NCBI GenBank assembly: GCA_945870115.1
Contig: CAMBRH010000130.1
Location: forward strand, 1 to 9,129
DNA from: Chitinophaga pinensis
GTDB taxonomy: Bacteria; Bacteroidota; Bacteroidia; Flavobacteriales_D; Crocinitomicaceae
Reading direction: 5' to 3'
Length of the DNA: 9,129 nt
The notes beneath the pieces were generated by a model, which searched no databases, was not told the origin of the DNA, and was given only the letters and a program-made list of their open reading frames with translations. Below are positions 1 to 5,432 of the stretch, in pieces. Made by a program: the position numbers and the translations under genes. Within the stretch, counting starts at the first letter, position 1. The number at the start of each line of letters is the position of its first letter.

Positions 1-380
1 GTTCTAATTGTTCCAATTGGCAATTGAGACCCAGTGAAAATTACTGGTTTTTGTAAACCTTGTAGCATGAAACTCAAAGCTGAAGCCGAATATGCCATTG
101 TGTCTGAACCATGTAAAACCACAAAACCATCGTAATTTGCATAATTGTCAAAAATAATTTGCGCAATCATCGCCCAATGTTTTGGATTCATTTCGGAAGA
201 ATCGACCGGTTTTTCAAAAGATTCGCTCGATAAATCGATGTTTAAACGACTTAATTCAGGAATTTGATTGCTCAAATGTTTGAAATCAAATGCTTTTAAC
301 ACACCTGTTTCAGAATCTTGAATCATACCGATTGTTCCACCAGTATAAATGATCAATACTTTTGGTTTCACTTCTTTCAA
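1..380 (-). CDS. ansA: Type I L-asparaginase, 5' part only (runs off the left edge)
   Basis: This is the N-terminal 126 residues of a cytoplasmic-type L-asparaginase, which hydrolyses asparagine to aspartate and ammonia. The translation carries the first catalytic motif YTGGTIGM (residues 12-19) and the second motif as LHGSDTMAYSASALSFML (residues 89-106). A DSSEMNP segment (60-66) resembles the same region of E. coli AnsA. An in-frame TAA lies two codons before the TTG at 380-378, so the start must be that TTG or the GTG at 371-369. I prefer TTG because it overlaps the tatD stop codon (TTGA), which suggests translational coupling, and because it leaves a normal short leader peptide before the first beta strand. 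The residue matching the second catalytic threonine is serine (S92, codon TCA), a conservative change. The C-terminal part is outside the window, so completeness cannot be judged. Confidence 0.9.
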   Translation of the reverse strand, partial: MKEVKPKVLIIYTGGTIGMIQDSETGVLKAFDFKHLSNQIPELSRLNIDLSSESFEKPVDSSEMNPKHWAMIAQIIFDNYANYDGFVVLHGSDTMAYSASALSFMLQGLQKPVIFTGSQLPIGTIR

Positions 381-1159
381 TTTTTAAAATTATTTAGGTT
401 AAATAAATTTACAGCGTTTTGTGAAGTTATTTCACCAATTTTTTGAGTTGACGTTTCAAAAATATCTGAAAGTTTTTCGGCAATAAGCGGAATGTAAGCA
501 CTTTCATTTCTTTTTCCTCGATGAGGTGAAGGCGCCAAATAAGGTGAGTCAGTTTCTAAAATAATTTCGTTTAAATTCAAATCTTTTACCACTTCATCCA
601 AACCTGATTTTTTGAAAGTCAAAACACCACCAATTCCAAAAATAAAATTTCCGTAAGAACGAATTTTATCAATTTCTTTTTTTGTTCCTGTGAAACAATG
701 AAATACTCCAGTTAAATTTTCGTCGTTGTGTTTGTCTAAAACCTCAAAAATTTCTTCAAATGAATCTCTTGCGTGAATTACAATTGGAATTTTTAATTCT
801 TTTGCCCATTCAATTTGTTGTGCAAATGCTTCTTTTTGTTGAGAAAGTAAAGTTTTATCCCAATATAAATCGATTCCAATTTCACCAACTGCAATAAATT
901 TTCTTGAGAAAAGTTCATTTTTAATTTTAGCTAAAAGTTCTGTATAATTTTCTGTCACCGAACACGGATGTAAACCCATCATTGCAAAACAATTTTTCGG
1001 AAATTCCTTTTCCAAGGCGTACATTCCTTCGATGGATTCTAAATCAATGTTTGGAAGTAATAATTTTTCTACACCAGAATTTATGGCATTCAAAATTATT
1101 TCACTTCGATCTTCATCAAATTGATTTGAATATAAATGTGTGTGGGAATCTATGAACAT
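377..1159 (-). CDS. tatD: TatD-family metal-dependent hydrolase / DNase
   Basis: This is a full-length (260 aa) TatD-family protein of the amidohydrolase TIM-barrel fold. Characterised relatives are metal-dependent 3'-5' exonucleases or deoxyribonucleases linked to DNA repair and quality control, though the substrate of this one cannot be read from sequence. All the expected metal ligands are visible: the N-terminal HTH (H6, H8), E93 in AVGEIGID, H129 in IVIHARDS, H154 in VFHCFTG and D204 in LETDSPYLAP. The conserved PHRGKRNES tail follows at 212-220. The ATG at 1159 puts the HxH motif at the usual distance from the N terminus. The stop TGA overlaps the TTG start of the asparaginase gene, so the two are almost certainly one operon. 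Upstream, 92 bases separate it from the bacilliredoxin gene, and a probable terminator sits in that gap. I see no clear TAnnTTTG promoter box there. Confidence 0.95.
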   Translation of the reverse strand: MFIDSHTHLYSNQFDEDRSEIILNAINSGVEKLLLPNIDLESIEGMYALEKEFPKNCFAMMGLHPCSVTENYTELLAKIKNELFSRKFIAVGEIGIDLYWDKTLLSQQKEAFAQQIEWAKELKIPIVIHARDSFEEIFEVLDKHNDENLTGVFHCFTGTKKEIDKIRSYGNFIFGIGGVLTFKKSGLDEVVKDLNLNEIILETDSPYLAPSPHRGKRNESAYIPLIAEKLSDIFETSTQKIGEITSQNAVNLFNLNNFKN

Positions 1160-1164
1160 TTTTT

Positions 1165-1249
1165 AAGATTAAAGACAAAAGACAAAAGAAATTAGACTTT
1201 ATTTTACTGATACAAAGTCTAATTTCTCAGGTCTTTAATCTAATGTCTT
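1165..1249. repeat. Degenerate heptamer array folded as a nested inverted repeat
   Basis: The gap between the bacilliredoxin gene and tatD is built from 7-base units. Bases 1165-1199 read AAGATTA, AAGACAA, AAGACAA, AAGAAAT, TAGACTT. Bases 1215-1249 read AAGTCTA, ATTTCTC, AGGTCTT, TAATCTA, ATGTCTT. The second set is roughly the reverse complement of the first, so the array folds on itself. There is an exact 13-bp inner arm (1188-1200 with 1214-1226) and an exact 11-bp outer arm (1166-1176 with 1231-1241). The units keep phase while their sequence drifts, which is unlike a recent slippage tract. I know no established name for this element. Confidence 0.75.
1177..1226 (-). terminator. Probable intrinsic terminator of the bacilliredoxin gene
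   Basis: Read on the minus strand, a perfect 13-bp stem (1226-1214 pairing with 1200-1188, 13-base loop) lies 25 bases after the bacilliredoxin stop codon. It is followed directly by the T-rich run TTTTGTCTTTT (1187-1177). This has the form of a factor-independent terminator, although the stem is AT-rich and the loop is large. It is embedded in the heptamer array, so the repeat may supply the terminator function. tatD begins at 1159, so partial read-through could feed tatD and ansA. Confidence 0.55.
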
Positions 1250-1251
1250 TT

Positions 1252-1665
1252 CTAACAGAATTCGTTGTATGCTTCTTGTAAATTTTCTGCAATCATTGCA
1301 GCTGTTCCGCCTTCAATGTGGTGTCTTTCTAAAAAGTGAACTAATTCACCATCTTTAAACAAAGCAACTGATGGAGAAGATGGAGGATAAGGTAAGAAAT
1401 ATTTTCTTGCTTGAGCAACTGCTTCACCGTCAACACCAGCAAAAACTGTTGTTAATTGCGCTGGTTTTTTATCACCTTGGATAGAAAGTTTAACTCCTGG
1501 ACGAAGATTTCCTGCTGCGCAACCACACACAGAATTTACTACTACAAGTAAAGTTCCTTTTGAGTTTGCGATTACATTATCAACTTCTTGAGCTGAAATT
1601 AATTGTTCAAATCCTACGCTTGTAAGATCTGCTTTCATTGGTGCTACTAAATGTTCTGGATACAT
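1252..1665 (-). CDS. BrxA/BrxB-type bacilliredoxin (YphP/YqiW family)
   Basis: This 137-residue thioredoxin-fold protein matches the YphP/YqiW (bacilliredoxin) family along its whole length. It has the characteristic CGC active site in VVVNSVCGCAAG (C47, C49), the cis-proline region PYPPSSPSVALFKDG (92-106), the basic motif ERHHIEGG (113-120), and a C-terminal cysteine (C137) like the one ending the Bacillus proteins. Family members remove bacillithiol from S-bacillithiolated proteins in the cytoplasm during oxidative-stress recovery. Bacillithiol synthesis genes are known in many Bacteroidota, so the same role is plausible here, but the thiol used by this organism is not shown by the window. 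The ATG at 1665 gives the family's usual N terminus. The gene stands between two heptamer-repeat regions with probable hairpins on both sides, so it may be monocistronic. Which of the two Bacillus paralogues it is closest to cannot be told, so no symbol is given. Confidence 0.93.
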   Translation of the reverse strand: MYPEHLVAPMKADLTSVGFEQLISAQEVDNVIANSKGTLLVVVNSVCGCAAGNLRPGVKLSIQGDKKPAQLTTVFAGVDGEAVAQARKYFLPYPPSSPSVALFKDGELVHFLERHHIEGGTAAMIAENLQEAYNEFC

Positions 1666-1675
1666 GTGTTTTTTT

Positions 1676-1717
1676 AGTTATGAGTTATAAATGTTGAATT
1701 ATGAGTAGAGGTTATGT
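1676..1717. repeat. Degenerate AGTTATG heptamer array upstream of the bacilliredoxin gene
   Basis: Six contiguous 7-base units can be laid out from 1676: AGTTATG, AGTTATA, AATGTTG, AATTATG, AGTAGAG, GTTATGT. On the minus strand this is a CATAACT-type array that ends about 10 bases before the bacilliredoxin start codon, so it forms most of that gene's likely leader or promoter region. It has the same 7-base period as the arrays at 1165-1249 and 1777-1805 but a different consensus. Confidence 0.6.
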
Positions 1718-1718
1718 G

Positions 1719-1761
1719 TGATAAAATTAAATCAAGGACTGCACTGACGTTTGTTTTATCA
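1719..1761 (-). other. 8-bp inverted repeat (hairpin) downstream of the lipoprotein gene
   Basis: TGATAAAA (1719-1726) and TTTTATCA (1754-1761) are exact reverse complements separated by 27 bases. A separate 10-base palindrome AAAAGCTTTT lies at 1766-1775. Both are about 45-85 bases after the lipoprotein stop on the minus strand and ahead of the bacilliredoxin gene. They could act as a weak terminator or as leader structure, but there is no strong T run and the arms are AT-rich, so the function is uncertain. Confidence 0.35.
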
Positions 1762-1776
1762 AAGCAAAAGCTTTTC

Positions 1777-1805
1777 TTGTCTAATATCTTTAAGTCTAAT
1801 GTCTC
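1777..1805. repeat. Short GTCTAA-type heptamer array
   Basis: The units TTGTCTA, ATATCTT, then after a one-base slip AAGTCTA and ATGTCTC, fill 1777-1805 and abut the stop codon of the lipoprotein gene. They share the NNGTCTN core with the right half of the 1165-1249 array. The same repeat family therefore occurs on both sides of the bacilliredoxin gene, about 530 bases apart. Confidence 0.6.
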
Positions 1806-2323
1806 TATTGCGGTAATGGTCCAACGTATTTTAAAAGCATATTTAAACCTGAAAAACACCTTGTTTTGTATGCGTAATTAAATTCTTTGTTTTCTTGAAC
1901 ATCGAGTAAAAAATCCACGTGTTCGTATTCTGTTTTTGCATCTTTATCTCCGATATATTCTAAGAATTTATTGGATGTTTGTTTGTTTTTTTCAACATAT
2001 TTTTCAAATGTTAGAACTTTGTCTTCGTGAATTACAAAGTACGAACCTTTTTTAAGTTTGATTGAATAATTTCCTTTTTCATCTGTTTTAAACTTCAAAA
2101 CGGTTTCTTTTTTCGGGTCATTATTCATTGCAGATTTCACGTAAAAAGTAGTGTTTGAATAAGCTTCTCTTGTTCCCTTTGCCATTTCAGGGGTAGGTTT
2201 TGCTCCGCCGCAATAAGGTTTGTGAATTTCTATCATTCCTGTAACGACAACTTTTTGTTTTTTACCTTTGAAAATAGCGCAAGAAGAAAGAAAAATTAAA
2301 CTGAGAATGACTAAAAATCGCAT
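1805..2323 (-). CDS. Small lipoprotein of unknown function with a transthyretin-like beta domain
   Basis: The 172-residue product starts with a type II signal peptide: hydrophobic residues 3-12, then the lipobox LSSC with the lipidation cysteine at C15. It is therefore probably an envelope lipoprotein. The segment TDEKGNYSIKLKKGSYFVIHED in the middle has the pattern of a carboxypeptidase-regulatory-like or transthyretin-like beta sandwich (D-x-x-G-x-[YF]-x-I, then a K-G-x-[YF] turn). Two further cysteines, C38 in HKPYCGGAKP and C156 in YKTRCFSG, could form a disulfide. I do not recognise a named family and assign no function. The ATG at 2323 is the only start that keeps the signal peptide. 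The gene lies 179 bases downstream of aspS, beyond a strong hairpin, so it probably has its own promoter. Confidence 0.85.
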   Translation of the reverse strand: MRFLVILSLIFLSSCAIFKGKKQKVVVTGMIEIHKPYCGGAKPTPEMAKGTREAYSNTTFYVKSAMNNDPKKETVLKFKTDEKGNYSIKLKKGSYFVIHEDKVLTFEKYVEKNKQTSNKFLEYIGDKDAKTEYEHVDFLLDVQENKEFNYAYKTRCFSGLNMLLKYVGPLPQ

Positions 2324-2348
2324 TTTTTTAAATTTATTTACTTTGGTG

Positions 2349-2356
2349 TAAAATTA
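2349..2356 (-). promoter_or_regulatory. Weak candidate -7 box for the lipoprotein gene
   Basis: On the minus strand TAATTTTA differs from the Bacteroidota -7 consensus TAnnTTTG at one base and lies about 25 bases before the lipoprotein ATG. No TTG or TTTG is found at the expected -33 distance. In DNA this AT-rich the match may be chance. Confidence 0.25.
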
Positions 2357-2454
2357 CGAATAAACTAGAAACAGTTTTGAATTTAGTCATAAAAAATGTT
2401 AGAATTTAAAAACAAAGTTTAAATAACTGGTTTACAGTTAAATATTTATTAATC

Positions 2455-2487
2455 GTGCAAATTGAAAGTCCGACTTTCAATTTGCAC
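2455..2487 (-). terminator. Perfect 16-bp hairpin after aspS, probable terminator
   Basis: GTGCAAATTGAAAGTC (2455-2470) and GACTTTCAATTTGCAC (2472-2487) are exact reverse complements around one central base. The hairpin begins 15 bases after the aspS stop codon on the minus strand. It is much more stable than anything expected by chance in this background. The downstream flank is AT-rich but not a pure T run, so termination efficiency is unknown. It separates aspS from the lipoprotein gene. Confidence 0.65.
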
Positions 2488-2502
2488 AAACTTTAAAAAT
2501 AA

Positions 2503-4251
2503 TTAATCCAAGACACTAATATTTAATTCTTTAAGTTGCTCTTTACTCAATAAAGAAGGAGCATCAATCATCACATCTCTTCCACGGTTATTTTTTGGGA
2601 AAGCGATGTAATCACGAATAGAATCAGATCCACCCATGGTTGCAACCAAACGATCTAAACCAAAAGCCAAACCTCCGTGTGGTGGCGCTCCGTATTCAAA
2701 TGCATTCATTAAAAAACCAAATTGATCTTGTGCTTCTTCTTTGGTAAATCCAAGTAAATCAAACATCTGAGCTTGTAAATCTCTGTCGTGAATTCGGATT
2801 GAACCTCCTCCTAATTCTACACCATTCATTGCTAAATCGTAAGCATTTGCTCTAACTTTTCCTGGTTCTGTATAAATTAAATGAAAATCTTCTGGTTTTG
2901 GAGAAGTAAAAGGATGATGCATTGCATGATAACGGTTATTTTCCTCATCCCATTCTAGCAAAGGAAAATCCAAAACCCATAAAGGTTTGAATACATTTGG
3001 ATTACGTAATCCTAATTCATTTCCTAAATGCAAACGCAATTCGCCCATTTGCTTGCGGGTTTTTTCTAAATCACCACTTAAAAGAAACAATAAATCTCCT
3101 GCTTTTGCATTTGCCTTTTCTGCCCAAAGTGCTAATTCTTCTGGAGAATAAAATTTATCTACCGAAGATTTGAATGTTCCGTCAGAATTACATTTTAAGT
3201 AAATCATTCCTTTTGCACCAATTTGAGGACGTTTAACCCATTCAATTAATTCGTCTAATTGTTTACGTGTATATTCAGAGCAATCTTGGGCATTTATTGC
3301 CAAAACAACTTCTGAATCGTCAAAAACTTTAAAGCCTTTGTTTTGAGTAAGTTCTGTAAAATCAACAAATTCCATTCCGAAACGGATATCAGGTTTGTCT
3401 GAACCATATTTTTCCATTGCTTCAGCATACGTCATGCGTGGAAAAGCTCCTTCAAAGTTTACTCCTCTCACTGCTTGAAACAAATGTTTAATTAAGCCTT
3501 CAAAAGTTTGTAAAATATCTTCTTGTTCCACGAAAGCCATTTCGCAGTCAATTTGTGTAAATTCTGGTTGCCGATCTGCTCTTAAATCTTCGTCACGGAA
3601 ACATTTTACGATTTGATAATATCGGTCAAAACCTGAAACCATTAACAATTGTTTGAAGGTTTGCGGAGATTGAGGTAAAGCGTAAAATTCTCCTTGATTC
3701 ATTCGACTTGGCACAACAAAATCTCTTGCTCCTTCAGGAGTTGATTTGATTAAATAAGGTGTTTCTACATCCAAAAAATCTAAATCATCTAAGTATTTTC
3801 TCGTTTCTAAAGCAACTTTATTTCTCAATTTAAGTTTTTCCTGTACAGGATTTCTTCTCAAATCAAGGTAACGATATTGAGCACGAATTTCTTCACCACC
3901 ATCTGTTTCATCTTCGATTGTAAAAGGTGGAGTTTTAGCTGCATTTAAAACAGTTAATTTTTCGATTTTAATTTCGATATCACCGGTTGGAATATTTTTA
4001 TTTTTACTTGAACGTTCAACAACAATTCCTTCAACTTGAATCACAAATTCACGACCAAGTTTGCGGGCTTGCATACATAAATCTGTGTTTTCATCCAAAT
4101 TAAAAACAAGTTGTGTGATTCCATAACGGTCTCTTAAATCCACAAAAGTCATTCCACCCAAGTCACGAGAACGTTGCATCCAACCTGAAAGTGTAACTTT
4201 TTGATTAATATTTTCTATTCTTAATTCACCGTTTGTGTGAGATCTATACAT
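2503..4251 (-). CDS. aspS: Aspartyl-tRNA synthetase
   Basis: This is a complete class II bacterial-type aspartyl-tRNA synthetase of 582 residues, a normal length for the family. It charges tRNA-Asp with aspartate in the cytoplasm, releasing AMP and pyrophosphate. Domain order is as expected. An N-terminal OB-fold anticodon-binding domain spans about 1-105 (GWMQRSRDLGG, FVDLRD). The catalytic core has motif 1 at FLDVETP (159-165), motif 2 at CFRDEDLRADRQPEFTQ (217-233) and motif 3 at GLAFGLDRL (527-535). The bacterial GAD insertion domain lies between motifs 2 and 3. The ATG at 4251 gives the canonical MYRSH start. An exact TAnnTTTG promoter box lies 20 bases upstream. Transcription is divergent from ppa and a perfect hairpin follows the stop. 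Whether it also charges tRNA-Asn cannot be settled here. Confidence 0.98.
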   Translation of the reverse strand: MYRSHTNGELRIENINQKVTLSGWMQRSRDLGGMTFVDLRDRYGITQLVFNLDENTDLCMQARKLGREFVIQVEGIVVERSSKNKNIPTGDIEIKIEKLTVLNAAKTPPFTIEDETDGGEEIRAQYRYLDLRRNPVQEKLKLRNKVALETRKYLDDLDFLDVETPYLIKSTPEGARDFVVPSRMNQGEFYALPQSPQTFKQLLMVSGFDRYYQIVKCFRDEDLRADRQPEFTQIDCEMAFVEQEDILQTFEGLIKHLFQAVRGVNFEGAFPRMTYAEAMEKYGSDKPDIRFGMEFVDFTELTQNKGFKVFDDSEVVLAINAQDCSEYTRKQLDELIEWVKRPQIGAKGMIYLKCNSDGTFKSSVDKFYSPEELALWAEKANAKAGDLLFLLSGDLEKTRKQMGELRLHLGNELGLRNPNVFKPLWVLDFPLLEWDEENNRYHAMHHPFTSPKPEDFHLIYTEPGKVRANAYDLAMNGVELGGGSIRIHDRDLQAQMFDLLGFTKEEAQDQFGFLMNAFEYGAPPHGGLAFGLDRLVATMGGSDSIRDYIAFPKNNRGRDVMIDAPSLLSKEQLKELNISVLD

Positions 4252-4270
4252 ATTAAAAAAATTTGAAGTG

Positions 4271-4278
4271 CAAAGTTA
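4271..4278 (-). promoter_or_regulatory. -7 promoter box of aspS
   Basis: On the minus strand TAACTTTG matches the Bacteroidota -7 consensus TAnnTTTG exactly and ends 19 bases before the aspS ATG. This predicts a leader of roughly 15 bases. I see no TTTG at the usual -33 position, so the upstream half of the promoter is weak or absent. Confidence 0.6.
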
Positions 4279-4377
4279 AGAAATTAATGTGAGAGTTTTG
4301 AAGACTGAGATATGCAATTTAAAATGTTCTTTTCTTCCATAAAATTTAAATAATTTCCTATTTTCAACAAATACTTT

Positions 4378-4385
4378 TATCTTTG
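4378..4385 (+). promoter_or_regulatory. -7 promoter box of ppa
   Basis: TATCTTTG is an exact TAnnTTTG box ending 18 bases before the ppa ATG at 4404, so the mRNA should start near 4390. A TTG that could extend the ppa frame upstream (4383-4385) is part of this box and would not be transcribed, which supports the ATG start. No clear -33 TTTG is seen. Confidence 0.6.
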
Positions 4386-4403
4386 TGTCCCTTAAAAATA
4401 AAA

Positions 4404-5096
4404 ATGAAAGCAGAAGTTAAAAAAATCATAGAATTAATGAGTAAAAATTTTGTTGCTCATCCTTGGCATGGAGTTGAAATTGGAGAAAAAGCTCCAGCAA
4501 TTGTAAATGCTTATATTGAAATTGTTCCTTCGGATTCAATTAAATATGAAATTGACAAAGCAAGTGGACTAATCATGGTTGATAGACCACAAAAATTGTC
4601 GAATCACATGCCATGTATGTATGGTTTTTTACCAAAAACTTTGTGTGATGAATCAGTTGCAGAATTTGCAAATTTAAAAACAAATCGTACAGATATTACT
4701 GGCGATATGGATCCATTAGATATTTGTGTTTTAAGCGAAAGAGAATTTAGTCACGTAAATATTTTGTGTGAAGCGAAAGTTATTGGTGGTTTTAGAATGA
4801 TCGATGGAGGAGAAGCTGACGATAAAATCATTGCAGTTTTAAAAGGAGATCAAGCTTATGGTTTGATAGAAGATATTTCTGAAATGCCTAAATTGGTTAT
4901 TGACAGAGTTCGTCATTTTTTCTTGACTTACAAAGATTTAGACGGAGCAGCAAAAAATGTTGAAGTAACACATGTTTACGGAAAAGAAGAAGCTTTTGAA
5001 GTAATAAAAAGAGCTACTGCGGATTACACGAATAAGTATGGTGATATGGGTGAGAATTTGGCGGAGGCTTTGTTGTCAGCTGTATCAGTAAAATAA
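4404..5096 (+). CDS. ppa: Soluble family I inorganic pyrophosphatase
   Basis: This 230-residue cytoplasmic enzyme hydrolyses pyrophosphate to two phosphates, pulling biosynthetic reactions such as tRNA charging forward. The metal-binding signature is GDMDPLDICVL, with D101, D103 and D106 in the DxDPxD arrangement. Second-site acidic residues D134 and D139 lie in MIDGGEADDK. MPCMYGFLPKT (69-79) matches the conserved active-site tyrosine region. The protein is longer than E. coli Ppa (about 175 aa), with extra sequence at the N terminus and an insertion before the DMDPLD signature. Methionine at the second position of that signature departs from the usual small or acidic residue, but the metal ligands are intact. 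The start is the ATG at 4404, not the TTG at 4383, because that TTG lies in the promoter box. It is divergent from aspS, whose product releases pyrophosphate. Confidence 0.95.
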   Translation: MKAEVKKIIELMSKNFVAHPWHGVEIGEKAPAIVNAYIEIVPSDSIKYEIDKASGLIMVDRPQKLSNHMPCMYGFLPKTLCDESVAEFANLKTNRTDITGDMDPLDICVLSEREFSHVNILCEAKVIGGFRMIDGGEADDKIIAVLKGDQAYGLIEDISEMPKLVIDRVRHFFLTYKDLDGAAKNVEVTHVYGKEEAFEVIKRATADYTNKYGDMGENLAEALLSAVSVK

Positions 5097-5100
5097 TTTA

Positions 5101-5222
5101 AGAACAATTTTAAAACCCTCAATTCTTCGTTATTTCATAAATTTTAATTAGCTCATTTACTTATGTAAACTCACCAATTAAATTTTAAGAAAACCTCGTC
5201 TTGAGAATTTTAAAATTATTCT
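5101..5222. repeat. Long imperfect hairpin in the ppa 3' region
   Basis: Three co-linear helices pair across one centre. Bases 5101-5122 pair with 5201-5222 (19 of 22 positions), 5133-5149 with 5176-5192 (15 of 17), and 5156-5160 with 5165-5169 (5 of 5) around a TTAT loop. The result is a rod of about 39 base pairs in the RNA just after the ppa stop codon and before the terminator. It could be a structured 3' untranslated region, a small RNA precursor, or the remnant of a miniature inverted-repeat element. I see no clear flanking target-site duplication. The AT-rich composition raises the chance of accidental pairing, but the ordered nesting argues for something real. Confidence 0.5.
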
Positions 5223-5251
5223 CATATTTTATTAAAAAGAATATTATTATT

Positions 5252-5285
5252 AAGCGTTGAAAATCAATTTTTCAGCGCTTTTTTT
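5252..5285 (+). terminator. Intrinsic terminator of ppa
   Basis: AAGCGTTGAAAA (5252-5263) pairs with TTTTCAGCGCTT (5269-5280), with one U-G wobble, across a five-base loop. The stem ends in a seven-T run (5279-5285). This is a classical rightward factor-independent terminator. It lies about 155 bases after the ppa stop, so the ppa mRNA should carry a long 3' tail that includes the hairpin at 5101-5222. Confidence 0.85.
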
Positions 5286-5432
5286 GTTAATTTCTGACAA
5301 AAATTAGCTTACTTGAAAATGTTTTCATAAATTCGTCAAGCTGAAAACTGATTTAATCCTAAATTCACTATTCCAAAAAAGTATTTTTTAAACTAATTTC
5401 GAGAAATCGAAGCTAGGAATAATTGTTATTTA

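Larger units (their letters stand above)
5097..5432 (+). other. 336-base intergenic region between ppa and the M23 peptidase gene
   Basis: No convincing open reading frame is present. The left third holds a long imperfect hairpin (5101-5222) and the middle holds a strong rightward terminator (5252-5285), both listed separately. The right third (5286-5432) must contain the promoter of the peptidase-bactofilin unit. The best -7 candidate is TAATTTCG at 5394-5401, one base off TAnnTTTG and about 30 bases before the ATG, but there is no -33 partner and it is weak. Confidence 0.6.

Noticed and set aside
1674..1859. Minus-strand 61-codon reading frame overlapping the end of the lipoprotein gene
   Set aside because: It starts inside the lipoprotein coding region in another frame, runs through the heptamer and hairpin region, and its translation has no domain, signal or family pattern.
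4383..4403. Upstream TTG start that would add seven residues to Ppa
   Set aside because: The TTG is part of the TATCTTTG promoter box and would lie upstream of the transcript start. The ATG at 4404 is the better start.
5101..5222. The hairpin as an intact miniature transposable element
   Set aside because: The terminal arms are 19/22 matched but I could find no flanking direct repeat, and no second copy in the window, so a mobile-element call is not supported.
5398..5411. Small hairpin TTCGA-GAAA-TCGAA before the M23 peptidase gene
   Set aside because: A 5-bp AT-rich stem with a GAAA loop is expected by chance in a gap of this size, and there is no supporting context such as a riboswitch-like core.
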